Assembly (NCBI GenBank): GCA_963746605.1
Contig: CAVVCH010000049.1
Span: 1-64,000, forward strand
Direction of reading: 5' to 3'
Length of the DNA stretch: 64,000 nt
Source: CAVQSS01 sp963746605
GTDB lineage: Bacteria > Desulfobacterota > RBG-13-43-22
In this document: positions 27,269 to 36,785 of the stretch, piece by piece
Layout of the letters: every line of letters begins with the position of its first letter
Position numbering within the stretch: the first letter of the stretch is position 1
The notes under the pieces: model-generated
What the model saw: the letters and a program-made list of their open reading frames with translations, nothing else
Told to the model about the DNA's origin: nothing
The model's database searches: none
Made by a program: the position numbers and the translations under genes

Positions 27269-27298
27269 TTGACCGGATCCAACCCTCTGCCGTATACT
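27269..27298 (+). promoter_or_regulatory. Promoter of acyl-CoA synthetase operon
   Basis: TTGACC (27269-27274), 18-bp spacer, TATACT (27293-27298). It directly follows the ABC terminator and is followed without gap by the palindrome at 27299-27320. Confidence 0.65.
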
Positions 27299-27320
27299 AT
27301 TGATTGACTTATCAATCAAT
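27299..27320. promoter_or_regulatory. TetR/FadR-style operator palindrome over the transcription start
   Basis: Perfect inverted repeat: ATTGATTGA, spacer CTTA, TCAATCAAT. It begins right after the -10 box, so a bound dimer would block initiation. The TGAnTGA...TCAnTCA pattern is similar to operators of TetR-family fatty-acid repressors such as Bacillus FadR; a related palindrome lies at 40854-40873 before the thiolase gene. Confidence 0.6.
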
Positions 27321-27351
27321 TTTGCATCCTCATTCCGAACCTTTCTTAATT

Positions 27352-28821
27352 ATGGATAGAACACCTCCGGATCTCGACCTGCTCTTTAATCCGCGCCAGG
27401 TGGCCCTGATCGGCGCCTCCGGCACCCCCGGCAAATGGGGTTTCTTCGTTTTTTTAAATATCCTCAAAGGCAATTACCAGGGCACGATTTACCCGGTCAA
27501 CGCCCGGGCCAAAGAGGTCCTGGGGGTCCCCTGTTTCGCCAAAATCGAAGATATCCCCGGTTCCGTTGACTTGGCCGTAATCGCCACCCCCGCTGACACG
27601 GTCCCCGGATTGATCGAGGCCTGCGGGGCCAAAAGGATCCCCAACCTGATCGTCATCACCTCGGATTTCAGTGAAACCGGGCCGGAGGGCGCGGAACTGG
27701 AACGGCGGGTGGTGGACCAGGCCCGCCGCCTCGGGATGCGCCTCGTCGGCCCGAACACCATGGGTCTCTACAGCGCCCAAACCAGTCTTCATGCCCTGAT
27801 GCCGCCGATTCAGCCGCTCAAGGGCCCGGTATCCATGTTTTCCCAGAGCGGCAACATCGGCACCCAGATCCTGGCCTGGGGCGTAGAGGCCGGCCTCGGT
27901 TTTGAAAAATTTGTCAGCAGCGGCAATGAGGGAGACCTGACCTGCGTCGACTACCTGAGGTACTTCGCCCAGGATGAACCCACCCGGATTATCCTGGCTT
28001 ATCTGGAAGGAGTCGACCCCGATTCGGACTTCCTGCCCGCGGCCCGGGAGGCCTCCAGAAAAAAACCGGTACTGGTTTTCAAGGGGGGCCGCACCCAGGC
28101 CGGTACCCGGGCCGCCGCCTCCCACAGCGGCGCTCTGGCCGGGTCCTACCGCATCTATCAGGGGGTCTTTCGGCAAGCGGGCCTGATCGAGGCCTCGACC
28201 ACCCAGGAAATCATGGACTGCACCAAGGCCCTGACCGTCTACCCCATCCCCCGCGGAAACCGGGTGGCGATTCTAACCCGGGGCGGCGGTTGGGGGGTCA
28301 TCACCACCGATGCCTGCGAGGAAGCCGGGTTGATCGTCCCCCCGCTTCCCGAAGAAATAATCCGCAAGCTGGATCGAATTCTCCCCCGCTACTGGAGCCG
28401 CAACAATCCGGTGGACATGGCCGCCGTCATCACCGCCGAGCCCTTCATGGAATGCCTGGAGAACCTGGCCCAATGGGAGGGTATCGACGCGGTCATCGCC
28501 CTGGGCGGCCGGGCCAGCATACCCGGGCGGATCTCCGACAAGCCCGGGGTCCACGAACAGTTGAAAGCCCAGGAAGGGCTTTTGAAACAGATCGCCGCCT
28601 ATTATCAGGAAAGCCATGAAAAAGTCATGCATTATACCGGGGCGTTGATTCGTGAAACCGGGAAACCCATCATCTCGGTAACCATGGGTTCCCAGGATTT
28701 CCACAAGGAATCGATGGAGGTCTACGGCCTGGCCTCCTACCCCACCCCGGAAAGGGCGGTGCGGGTCCTGCGAATGATGGTGGATTACGGGAACTTTCTA
28801 AACGGCCAGGAGGAGGGTTGA
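27352..28821 (+). CDS. ADP-forming acyl-CoA synthetase, alpha (CoA-binding) subunit
   Basis: 489 aa from ATG 27352 (an upstream TTG at 27304 lies inside the operator and is unlikely). CoA-binding Rossmann domain (PRQVALIGASGTPGKWG), two succinyl-CoA-ligase-like domains with GPVSMFSQSGNIGTQIL, and the phosphohistidine loop AASHSGALAGS. These enzymes interconvert acyl-CoA, ADP and Pi with acid, CoA and ATP, conserving energy in anaerobes or activating acids. The ATP-grasp half is the next gene, so this is a split (alpha + beta) version. The acyl specificity cannot be read from sequence. Confidence 0.88.
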   Translation: MDRTPPDLDLLFNPRQVALIGASGTPGKWGFFVFLNILKGNYQGTIYPVNARAKEVLGVPCFAKIEDIPGSVDLAVIATPADTVPGLIEACGAKRIPNLIVITSDFSETGPEGAELERRVVDQARRLGMRLVGPNTMGLYSAQTSLHALMPPIQPLKGPVSMFSQSGNIGTQILAWGVEAGLGFEKFVSSGNEGDLTCVDYLRYFAQDEPTRIILAYLEGVDPDSDFLPAAREASRKKPVLVFKGGRTQAGTRAAASHSGALAGSYRIYQGVFRQAGLIEASTTQEIMDCTKALTVYPIPRGNRVAILTRGGGWGVITTDACEEAGLIVPPLPEEIIRKLDRILPRYWSRNNPVDMAAVITAEPFMECLENLAQWEGIDAVIALGGRASIPGRISDKPGVHEQLKAQEGLLKQIAAYYQESHEKVMHYTGALIRETGKPIISVTMGSQDFHKESMEVYGLASYPTPERAVRVLRMMVDYGNFLNGQEEG

Positions 28822-28823
28822 TC

Positions 28824-29507
28824 GTGGCGGCCCGAGACGATGTACTTCAACAGGCCCGATCACGAGGCGCCCGCGCCCTGACCGAGTTCGAGGCCAAACG
28901 TTTCCTGTCGGATTATGGTTTCCCGGTCCCCTCGGAACAAACGGCGGATTCCCTGGAAGCGGCCCTGGCGGCCGCCGAGGCGATCGGCTATCCGGTGGCA
29001 CTGAAAGGCTCGGGGAAGGAACTGCTTCACAAGACCGAATTGGGCCTGGTCAAGCTGGGCCTGAAAAACACCTCGGCGCTCAGGGAAGCCTATGATCAGT
29101 TGGCCGCCGCCGCCAAAGTGCCGTTGAAGGAAATGCTGGTTCAGCAGATGGTGGCCGGTGATCGGGAATTGGTGGCCGGAATGGTTCGCGATCCCCAGTT
29201 CGGGCCCAGTGTGATGTTCGGGTTGGGGGGCATTTACACGGAGGCCCTGGAAGATGTGGTTTTCCGGGTGGCCCCGCTTTCCCGCTGGGATGCCCTGCAA
29301 ATGATGGAAGAATTTCGCGGGCGAAAGATCCTGGACGCCTTTCGAGGGATGCCGCCGGTCGACCGGAAAGCCCTGGCCGACATGTTGATCACCTTGGGAA
29401 CAATAGGCCTGGAAAACCCCGCCATTCGTGAAATCGACGTCAATCCGTTGAAAATTCGACCGGACGGACAACCCATCGCGGTCGATGCCCTGATCATATT
29501 GGGTTGA
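28824..29507 (+). CDS. ADP-forming acyl-CoA synthetase, beta (ATP-grasp) subunit
   Basis: About 227 aa. GTG 28824 is preferred because AGGAGG lies 9 nt before it; TTG 28818 is too close. ATP-grasp_5 domain: ALTEFEAKRFLSDYGFPVPS, GYPVALKGSGKELLHKTELG (with the second catalytic histidine), GLGGIYTEALEDVVFRVAPL and the metal-binding end REIDVNPLKI. Same operon as the alpha subunit, stop and start separated by 2 bp. The operon converges on the small membrane protein gene at 29509. Confidence 0.88.
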   Translation: MAARDDVLQQARSRGARALTEFEAKRFLSDYGFPVPSEQTADSLEAALAAAEAIGYPVALKGSGKELLHKTELGLVKLGLKNTSALREAYDQLAAAAKVPLKEMLVQQMVAGDRELVAGMVRDPQFGPSVMFGLGGIYTEALEDVVFRVAPLSRWDALQMMEEFRGRKILDAFRGMPPVDRKALADMLITLGTIGLENPAIREIDVNPLKIRPDGQPIAVDALIILG

Positions 29508-29508
29508 T

Positions 29509-29691
29509 TTATTTCTTTTCGGCGGAAACGGCCTTGCCTTCCCGGATCGGCTGGTCTTTGACTTTTGCGCCTCTGGAATCCTTGAAATCCCCGAAAAAGA
29601 AATAAATCAAACTGATAACAATCATAACGCCGAGAAGAAACAGACCTCTGATTCGCACGAAAGAACCCTCCAGCTTTCTATCCCCAATCAA
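29509..29691 (-). CDS. Small single-pass membrane protein
   Basis: 60 aa from TTG 29691, overlapping the ASKHA stop (TTGA). One membrane helix, RGLFLLGVMIVISLIYFFFG, with a basic N-terminal side and a charged tail (KVKDQPIREGKAV). No family recognised. It is translationally coupled to the ASKHA activator and methyltransferase fusion upstream, so it may belong to the same function, but its small size leaves a real chance it is not a gene. Confidence 0.45.
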   Translation of the reverse strand: MIGDRKLEGSFVRIRGLFLLGVMIVISLIYFFFGDFKDSRGAKVKDQPIREGKAVSAEKK

Positions 29692-31541
29692 ATAAAATCC
29701 TTGAAATCCGTTGCCCCCGGAAACAGCAGGCTGTCTACCAGCAGCTCCTGAAAACGGCTGTTTCCGGCCAGTTCCACATACTCCAATTTTCGGGCAATCC
29801 GGTCGGCCTCCTTTGCCCGGTTTTGATCCAGCAGGGTCAGACAGGCCCCAAGTCCTGCCGCGTTTCCTACGCCGCGGACCTTCGTTGCCGGTAAAGCCGG
29901 AATAAGTCCCAGGGTCCGGGCATCCTCCGGATCGGCATAATTTCCAAAGGCCCCGGCCAGAAGAACTTCCTCGATCGGGCTATCCCCGAACAATGCCATA
30001 AGTAAACTCACCCCGGCCTGGATGGCGGCCTTGGCCATCTGCACTTCCGCCGCATCCTTTTGGGTAAAGACGATCTCCTGGTCGGTCAGGGATTCCCATT
30101 TCCAGAGCAGCACCACCTCCGGACCGTCCCGGCCCTCCCTCTGGCGAGAGGAATGAATCGCCGGGTTAAAATTTCCTTTGGCCAAAAGGATCCCTCTCCG
30201 GATCATCTCCGCCACCACCGAAAGAATCCCGGACCCGCAGAGGCCCACAGCCGGCTGGTCCTCGATCGTCCGGAGACTGATCTCCAGGGTATTCGGATTG
30301 ATTTGCACCCGATCTATGGCCCCGGCCGAGGCCCGCATGCCCCAGCGGATATGGCCGCCTTCGAAGGCCGGGCCGGCCGCCGTGGAACAGCAGAGCAGGC
30401 GGTCCCGGTTACCCAGGACAATTTCCCCGTTCGTACCCAGATCTATCAAAAGCCTGACCCGGCTGGACTTGTGAAGGCTCGTGGCCAGAATGCCGGCGAT
30501 GATGTCGCTGCCGACAAAGCCGGCCTTGAGCGGCAGCATGTGCACCGTTCCGGACGGGTTGATGGCCAGGCCCGCGTCGCGGGCTTTAACCAACACACTT
30601 CCCTGGACCGCCGGCGGGTACGGGGCCTGGGCCAGATAGCGGGTCTCCAGCCCCAGAAAAAAATGATGCATGGCCGTATTTCCCGCCACGGCCGCTTCCA
30701 GGATCAGTTCCGCCTGAACGCCGGCCTTTTCCACCACCCGGCCGATCAGGTCATTGACCCCATCCCGAACAGCCTCCCGGAGTTGAACCGCCCCATTCCG
30801 TTCCTTATAGCAAAAAGCGATTCGAGTGATGACGTCATCCCCGAAATGAACCTGCGGATTCAGGGCCGAAGAAACCGCAAGCCGCTCCCCGGTTTGAAGG
30901 TCCAGCAGGTAGGCCACCAGTGTGGTCGTCCCGATGTCCACGGCCAGGCCCAGCAGCCGTTCTTCCAGTCCGGGAAATAATCCAACCACTTCCCGGCCGT
31001 TCCGGACAGCCGCCGTGACCCGATTTTCCAAGGCCCGAAGGGTGTGAGGGAGGTGCGGCAGAACGAACGGGTCGACATCGACTTTTTTCAACCCATAATC
31101 CGCTTCCAGGGCTTGAAGCAGTCTTTCGCGGTCGGCGGTCACCTGCCCCAGGACCGGCGGAGGCACCTCCAGATAATAGGGTTCCACAGCTGACTGCAGG
31201 CGGACCGAGAGTTCGCTGAACCCGTCGGAGGTCAAAATAACGGGAGGTCGGATTTGGCTCTCTTCCGGAATACGCACCCTGGCCTCGCCGGACAGGACTG
31301 TTTTACAGGCCAGCCGATAGCCCTTTTCAGCCAATTCCCCCAGAAATTCCCGTTCCCTTTTCGTTGGCGCCGGTAAAACTCCCCGGGTATTTTCAATGAT
31401 GACCCGGCAACGCCCGCAGATCTCCTTCCCCCCGCAGGCGGCCTGCAGCGGCAGACCCAGCTCCCGCGCCAGTTCTAACAAGGTCCGTCGGCCGTCGGTT
31501 TCGATGGTTTTTTGAAAAGGCAGGAAGGATATTTTTCCCAT
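29688..31541 (-). CDS. ASKHA-domain corrinoid activator (RamA/RACo-like)
   Basis: 617 aa, intact. N-terminal 2Fe-2S ferredoxin domain with AACGGKEICGRCRV (C-x5-C-x2-C) and a later LACKT cysteine, a linker domain, then the DUF4445 ASKHA ATPase: LAVDIGTTTLVAYLLDLQTG, EAAVAGNTAMHHFFLG, LIDLGTNGEIVLGN and EVLLAGAFGNYADPEDA. Such proteins use ATP to reduce Co(II) corrinoid to Co(I) after accidental oxidation. It is 78 bp downstream of the methyltransferase fusion on the same strand, so that protein's corrinoid domain is the likely client. A second paralogue (acsV) serves the acs cluster. Confidence 0.9.
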   Translation of the reverse strand: MGKISFLPFQKTIETDGRRTLLELARELGLPLQAACGGKEICGRCRVIIENTRGVLPAPTKREREFLGELAEKGYRLACKTVLSGEARVRIPEESQIRPPVILTSDGFSELSVRLQSAVEPYYLEVPPPVLGQVTADRERLLQALEADYGLKKVDVDPFVLPHLPHTLRALENRVTAAVRNGREVVGLFPGLEERLLGLAVDIGTTTLVAYLLDLQTGERLAVSSALNPQVHFGDDVITRIAFCYKERNGAVQLREAVRDGVNDLIGRVVEKAGVQAELILEAAVAGNTAMHHFFLGLETRYLAQAPYPPAVQGSVLVKARDAGLAINPSGTVHMLPLKAGFVGSDIIAGILATSLHKSSRVRLLIDLGTNGEIVLGNRDRLLCCSTAAGPAFEGGHIRWGMRASAGAIDRVQINPNTLEISLRTIEDQPAVGLCGSGILSVVAEMIRRGILLAKGNFNPAIHSSRQREGRDGPEVVLLWKWESLTDQEIVFTQKDAAEVQMAKAAIQAGVSLLMALFGDSPIEEVLLAGAFGNYADPEDARTLGLIPALPATKVRGVGNAAGLGACLTLLDQNRAKEADRIARKLEYVELAGNSRFQELLVDSLLFPGATDFKDFI

Positions 31542-31619
31542 AAATTTCGTTTGAATTCATTATCCTGGTAGAGCCCACCCCCGGTAGTTGCCCATGCCAG
31601 GACCCAACCCAAAACATTG

Positions 31620-34251
31620 TCACTGAACCCCCAACATCCGCTTGATCTTTTTCAACCCGTCGGCAGCGTCTTTGGCGTGTGCGTCGGCGCCGCAGGTTTC
31701 AAGAACGAATTTCGGGGTGAGGGCCGCGCCGCCGCAGACCACCTTCACCTGATGGCCGACGTCGCTGCCCCTGATGGCTTTTACGGTCTGTTCCACAAAA
31801 GGGTCGCCGGTGGTCAGGAGCGATGACAGGCCGACCACCCCGGCTTGATGTTTGCGGGCCTCCTCCACAAACCGCTCCACAGGAACGTTTTCTCCCAGAT
31901 CAATCACCCGGAAGCCGGCCGATTCCAGCAGCAGCTTCACCAGGTTTTTCCCGATGTCGTGCAAGTCGCCGAACACCGTGCCGAGCACAATGGTAGCCAA
32001 AGGGGCTTCCTCGGCCGCCTGCTTCAAATGGGGCTTGACCAGGTCCACGCAGGCCTGCATGGCCTTGGCCGAAACCATCATTTCCGGGACGAAAATTTTC
32101 CGGTTTTCGAAACGCTCTCCCACCAGGTTTAGGGCCGGGATCAGCGTCCCTTGGATGATTTCCTCCGGATCGGTGCCCTTCTCCAGGGCCTGACGGGTCA
32201 GGTCCTCCGCCTCCCTTCGCTTCCCCTCGATCACCGCCGCTTTCAGCCGTTCCAGATCACTGATGGGAGTTTCGGAGGACACCGGTTCCCTCATCGCCTC
32301 CGCTTCCCCTACGGCCTTCCGGCCTGTGGCGGCGATGTACTTCAGGCAGTGTTCATCCTTGCCCAGCAGCAGATCTCCCAGCAAAGCCGCCCGGTGCATT
32401 TCCCAGACCGTGGGATCGAGGATGGCGCAGGTGAGCCCGCTCAAAACTGCCATGTTCAAAAAGGCCGCGTTGATGGCCGTGCGGTCCGGCAGCCCAAAGG
32501 AGATATTGGAAAGACCGAGGGTCTGGTTGACGCCCAGCTCCTCCCGGATCATCCGCAGGGCCTTCAGGGTTTCCAGGGCGGTACGGGGATCAGCGCTCAA
32601 GGCCATGGCCAGGGGATCGATGATCACGTCTTCCCGGGATATTCCTATTTTTTCAGCGCGCTTCACGATGGTTCGGGCGATCTCCAGTCGGTCTTCGGCC
32701 TTTCGCGGGATCCCCCGGTCATCCATGGTCAGGCCGATCACCGCCGCCCCATAGGCCTTGACCAGAGGCAGGATCCGCTCCAGTTTTTCCGGTTCTCCGT
32801 TCACGGAATTGATCAGGGCCTTTCCCTGATAGACTTTCAGGCCGGCTTCCAGTGCCCGAGGCAACGCCGAGTCGAGGCAGAGCGGCACGTCCGTCACCTC
32901 CTGAATGGCGCGGACGGCCTCCGCCAGGACCCGCGGTTCGTCAATGCCGGAAACCCCCACATTGACATCCAGACAGGTGCGCCCCTTCCCGAACCTGGGC
33001 CAGAGCCTCTTCCTGCACCATTTTCAAGTTCCCTTCTTCCAGGGCCTGGGCCAGCTTTTTCCTCCCCGTAGGATTGATTCGTTCCCCGATAATGACCAGA
33101 GGAAGATCGGCTCCAATCCTTACCGTTCGGGTCGGGCTTTTAATTACCGTTTCAACCAGCGTGGCCTCTTTATAAATTGAAGGGACAATGGTTTTTTTCT
33201 TTTTCAAGGTTTTCTTTTTTGAAATCTTCCCATACTCGGCCGCCGTCCGCCGGGCCGCCTTCACGTTTTCATCCGGAGTGCCGTAGGTCAGCCCCACCGT
33301 GTCGATGGAGAAATTGTCCAGGGGATCGCCCTGGTCGATCAGCCGCCGCACCTCTTCAGAGACGTCTTCCGGGCTCCCGTTTTTCATCAGGACCGGATTG
33401 ATGCGGGCATTGACGGCCACCTTGGGCCCCAGGACCTCGCGGGTCCGCCGGACATCCGATCCGAAACCGATCTCCAGAAATTTCAGGTGTCGGACCTGGG
33501 CGTAACCCTCCAAGACCTGGTTCACCGATCCGCAGTGGTGAATCCCCAGGGGATGGCAGGCCTTGGCCACCTGATTGTCATAGGGCAGGTTGAATTTTTC
33601 GTAGGTGGCCAGAGAAATCTGTTCCACGGTGCAGTTGGGCAGAACATAAATCCGGGGATCGCACATGGGGGTTACATCCATGGCCCCGGTCCCGGTAATT
33701 TTATAGATGAATTGAAATAACCGGATGATGGCCTGGGTGCAGATCGTCAACAGGTGATGGCACAAATCCGGTTTTTCAAAATAGTCGAAATAAAGCTGTT
33801 CGCCGCGAAGCTTCAGGGCCAGGTTCTGGACTCCGGTAGTATTAATATCCCCAATGACCCGCCCGAATTTGCTCCGGAGATATTCGATCTGCTTGATCAC
33901 CTCGGTCAGGGGATAGGCCTTGGTAATGTCCGGGACTTCCAGTTTCAGGATTGCTTCATCCGACAGGTTCAGCGGCAGGGCCCAGGGCAGGGCGTCCTTC
34001 TCAAAGACGATCTCGCAGCCGAAAACAGCCGGCAGCATGACCATGCCGAAGGTGATGAAGGGTTTGGGCTTCGGGTCCGGGTCCCCCAGGCCCACGTCAC
34101 CAAAACGCTCATACAGCCTTTTGTCCATTTCCAGACGAGCGGCAATCCGGACTTCCGGGTCGAAATAATAATTTCGGTCATACGAAATGCCGTACTGCTT
34201 GTTCCACCAGTCCGGGTAGAACCCGACGCCCAAAGGTAGGTGTTCTTTCAA
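31620..34251 (-). CDS. Fused URO-D methyltransferase + pterin-binding methyltransferase + corrinoid protein, one frameshift
   Basis: About 876 aa. TTG 34251 has GGGGAGAG 5 nt upstream and is preferred over TTG 34299. Domain 1 (about 1-330): URO-D/MtaA/MtvB-type barrel with zinc-site motif GIHHCGSVNQ. Lys-rich linker (KKKTLKKKKTIVPS). Domain 2 (about 380-640): DHPS-like pterin-binding barrel, VIIGERINPTGRKK, LCLDSALPRALEAGL, LGLSNISFGLPDR. Domain 3: B12 cap (GTLIPALNLVGERFE) and B12-binding domain with the cobalt-histidine motif GDLHDIGKNLV, GLSSLLTT, VVCGG. URO-D-barrel and barrel-corrinoid joins lie each in an uninterrupted frame; one shift near 32955 separates them. Domains match MtvB, MtvA and MtvC of three-protein O-demethylases, here in one chain. 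Substrate inferred only. Confidence 0.85.
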
Positions 34252-34292
34252 TGGCTCTCCCCTTTTCCCATCATTTTCGGTCGGGAAAAATG

Positions 34293-34321
34293 TTGACAAC
34301 CCCTGACATTAATAATAAGTT
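34293..34321 (+). promoter_or_regulatory. Candidate promoter of acyl-CoA ligase
   Basis: Perfect TTGACA (34293-34298), 17-bp spacer, TAAGTT (34316-34321), 29 bp before the ATG at 34351. The -10 is weak. The region is shared with the divergent methyltransferase fusion. Confidence 0.4.
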
Positions 34322-34350
34322 TTTCTAAAAGCAAGGAGTTTCGGTAAGAT

Positions 34351-35913
34351 ATGAATCTTTCTCGGATCATCAATCGCCCCTTGAAGGAAACCCCCCAAAA
34401 AACCGCGATTATTTTCGAAGACCGGCGCATCTCTTACGCGGAACTTGACACCCTGATCGATCGGGCCGCCGCCGGTTTCCTGAAACTGGGAATCCATAAA
34501 GGAGACGTGCTCTCCCTCTTTCTCCCTAGTCTACCGGAGTTGATCATCGGGTATCTGGGAACGGTCCGGGCCGGATTGGTCGTCAATGTGGTCAACGCCA
34601 TGCTCAAGGAGCAGGAGGTCGGCTATATCCTGAAGGATTGCAGTTCCAGGGCGGTGCTGGTGGATTCCGCCCGACTGCCGATCATTGAAGCCATCCGACC
34701 TGAGGTAAAATCCCTGACCACCGTGATCCCGATCGAGGATTCCCTAGAAAGCGGGGGCCCCTCCTTAATAAACATCCTGAAGGAATCCGGATCTTCCTTT
34801 GATGACCCTGGAACCAAAGGCAGCGACACCTGCCACCTCATGTACACCTCCGGGACCACGGGTTGGCCCAAGGGGGTCATGGCCACCCATCTGAACATCT
34901 GGCATAACGCCGTCGAATTTGGAAAAGTCCATTACAACCCCCAGGACACCATTATGGTGGCCACTCCGATTTTTCACTGCTGGGGGCTGATTAATGGGAC
35001 CTTCGGCATGCTCTCCCGAGGAGGCACGGTGATCACGGTGGAGCGCTTTTTCCCTGAAAAAGCCGTTAAGGATATCGAGCGGTTAAGGCCCACGATCTTT
35101 ATTGGCGTCCCCCCCATGTATAACCTGATCCTCAAGCAGCCGGACCTGACCCGTCGCGATCTGTCCTCTGTCGTCTTTTGCCTGTCCGCCGCCACCAAGA
35201 TGCCGGAAAATCTTATTCACCAGGTCCAGGAAAAAATGAACTGGCGCTACGCCGAAGCCTGGGGCCTGACCGAGGTCTCCTGCGTGGGCGCCACCTCGCC
35301 CTACGCCCAAACCCGAATCGGCTCCTGCGGCCGAGGAATGGCCGATGCCCAAATGAAAGTGGTCGATCCCAACGGCCGGACCCTTCCTCCGGGGGAACAG
35401 GGAGAACTTTGCGTGCGGGGGACTTGTGTCACCCGCGGGTACCTGAACAAACCCGAGGCCACCCAACAGGTCTTTGATGCCGAAGGCTGGTTCCACTCGG
35501 GGGACATTGCCTATATGGATGAAGAGGGTTATGCCTATATCGTCGATCGCCTGAAAGATATGATCAACGTGGGCGGTGAGAAAGTTTTTCCCTCGGAAGT
35601 GGAAGATATGATGCTGGCCCATCCCTTGATTAAGGACGTGGTCGTCGTCGGCGTCGCCGATGAACTCAAAGGGGAGGCCCCTAAGGCCTTCATTCAGCTC
35701 AAGGAGGGTGAGACCGCTAGCGCCGAAGAAATCCGGGCCTTCTGTAAGGCCAAGATGGCCCCCTACAAAGTCCCGTCGGCCGTGGAATTTATCGATGAGA
35801 TCCCCCGATCAGCGGCCGGGAAGGCCCTCCGGCGGCTCCTGCGGGATCGGGAAACGACACGGTACCCATATAACAGAGAAATCTTTGATGGGAATAGTGG
35901 AAGAATGGAATGA
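34351..35913 (+). CDS. AMP-forming acyl-CoA ligase
   Basis: 520 aa, intact. ANL superfamily: P-loop YTSGTTGWPKGVMATHLN, A5 motif EAWGLTEVS, A7 WFHSGDIAYMDEEGYAYIVD, A8 DRLKDMINVGGEKVFPSEVE and the catalytic lysine in PRSAAGKALRRLLR. It adenylates a carboxylic acid and forms the CoA thioester; similarity is to medium/long-chain fatty acid ligases, but aryl acids are possible. An ECHDC3-like crotonase follows 92 bp downstream on the same strand. Divergent from the methyltransferase fusion. The last residues (after REIFDGNSG) look like read-through and may not be native. Confidence 0.88.
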   Translation: MNLSRIINRPLKETPQKTAIIFEDRRISYAELDTLIDRAAAGFLKLGIHKGDVLSLFLPSLPELIIGYLGTVRAGLVVNVVNAMLKEQEVGYILKDCSSRAVLVDSARLPIIEAIRPEVKSLTTVIPIEDSLESGGPSLINILKESGSSFDDPGTKGSDTCHLMYTSGTTGWPKGVMATHLNIWHNAVEFGKVHYNPQDTIMVATPIFHCWGLINGTFGMLSRGGTVITVERFFPEKAVKDIERLRPTIFIGVPPMYNLILKQPDLTRRDLSSVVFCLSAATKMPENLIHQVQEKMNWRYAEAWGLTEVSCVGATSPYAQTRIGSCGRGMADAQMKVVDPNGRTLPPGEQGELCVRGTCVTRGYLNKPEATQQVFDAEGWFHSGDIAYMDEEGYAYIVDRLKDMINVGGEKVFPSEVEDMMLAHPLIKDVVVVGVADELKGEAPKAFIQLKEGETASAEEIRAFCKAKMAPYKVPSAVEFIDEIPRSAAGKALRRLLRDRETTRYPYNREIFDGNSGRME

Positions 35914-36005
35914 TGGAATAGCGATTAAAACGTTAGACCGTAAGCCATTTTTTCCATTTTTCCAATCTTCCATTTTTCCCCCCATTTTTTTTCAGGAGGC
36001 CCCCC

Positions 36006-36785
36006 ATGTCCTACCAGCACATCCTTTATGAAGAAAAAGAGCACATCGGCATTTTGACTTTAAACCGGCCGGAGAAGCGCAATGCCCTGGGCATCCAGGC
36101 CGAACTGGAAATGACCCACTGTTTGAAGGTGGCCGGCCACGAGAAAACCGTTCGGGTGATCATCATCAAAGCCGCCGGGGATCTCTTCTGCTCCGGTCAT
36201 GACCGGCTGGAGATCCTGAATCAGCCGATCAACGACGTCCGTCGGTTCTTTCAAACCTGCATCGATCTGTACGACGCCCTGCGATCCATCCCCCAGCCGG
36301 TCATCGCCCAGGTACAGGGAATCGCCATGGCCGGGGGCTGTCACCTGGTAGCCGGCTGCGACCTGGCCGTGGCCGCTGAAAAAAAAGCCAAGTTTTCCAT
36401 GTCGGGAATCAAGATCGGGTACAACTGTTCGACGCCCACGGTGGCCGTCAGCCGAGCCATCGGCTCTAAGCGCTGCCTGGAAATGCTTTTTACCGGAAAT
36501 TTTATTGGTGCCCAACAAGCCCTGGAATGGGGGTTAATCAACCGGGTGGTCCCCGACGAAAAACTTGAAGAAGAGACCGGGAAGCTGGCCCGGGAAATCG
36601 CTCAGTACAGCATCCTGGTCCTGGGTACGGCCAAGCAGCACTACTACCAGCAGATCGACATGCCCGAGCGCCAGGCCTATCATTATGCCAAGGAGTTGAT
36701 GGCCTCCCAGGCCCAGTGGCCCGACGCCATCGAGGGCATGACGGCTTCCATTGAAAAAAGACAGCCGGAGTGGAAGGAGCGATAA
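36006..36785 (+). CDS. Crotonase-family protein, ECHDC3-like
   Basis: 259 aa, intact, ATG 36006 with AGGAGG upstream. Enoyl-CoA hydratase/isomerase fold: GILTLNRPEKRNALG, AAGDLFCSGHD oxyanion element, AQVQGIAMAGGCHLVAGCDL, then KFSMSGIKIGYNCSTPTVAV and LEMLFTGNFIGAQQALEWGL. The first catalytic glutamate of enoyl-CoA hydratase (GGGCELA) is His here, and the second (..PE..LG) is Gly in MSGIKIG. This pattern, and the YNCSTP segment, match the ECHDC3 subgroup, whose reaction is not settled. Ordinary hydratase activity is therefore unlikely. Same strand as the upstream acyl-CoA ligase. Confidence 0.85.
   Translation: MSYQHILYEEKEHIGILTLNRPEKRNALGIQAELEMTHCLKVAGHEKTVRVIIIKAAGDLFCSGHDRLEILNQPINDVRRFFQTCIDLYDALRSIPQPVIAQVQGIAMAGGCHLVAGCDLAVAAEKKAKFSMSGIKIGYNCSTPTVAVSRAIGSKRCLEMLFTGNFIGAQQALEWGLINRVVPDEKLEEETGKLAREIAQYSILVLGTAKQHYYQQIDMPERQAYHYAKELMASQAQWPDAIEGMTASIEKRQPEWKER

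Noticed and set aside
32151..33071. 306-codon open frame on the plus strand
   Set aside because: Antisense to the methyltransferase fusion; low-complexity composition.
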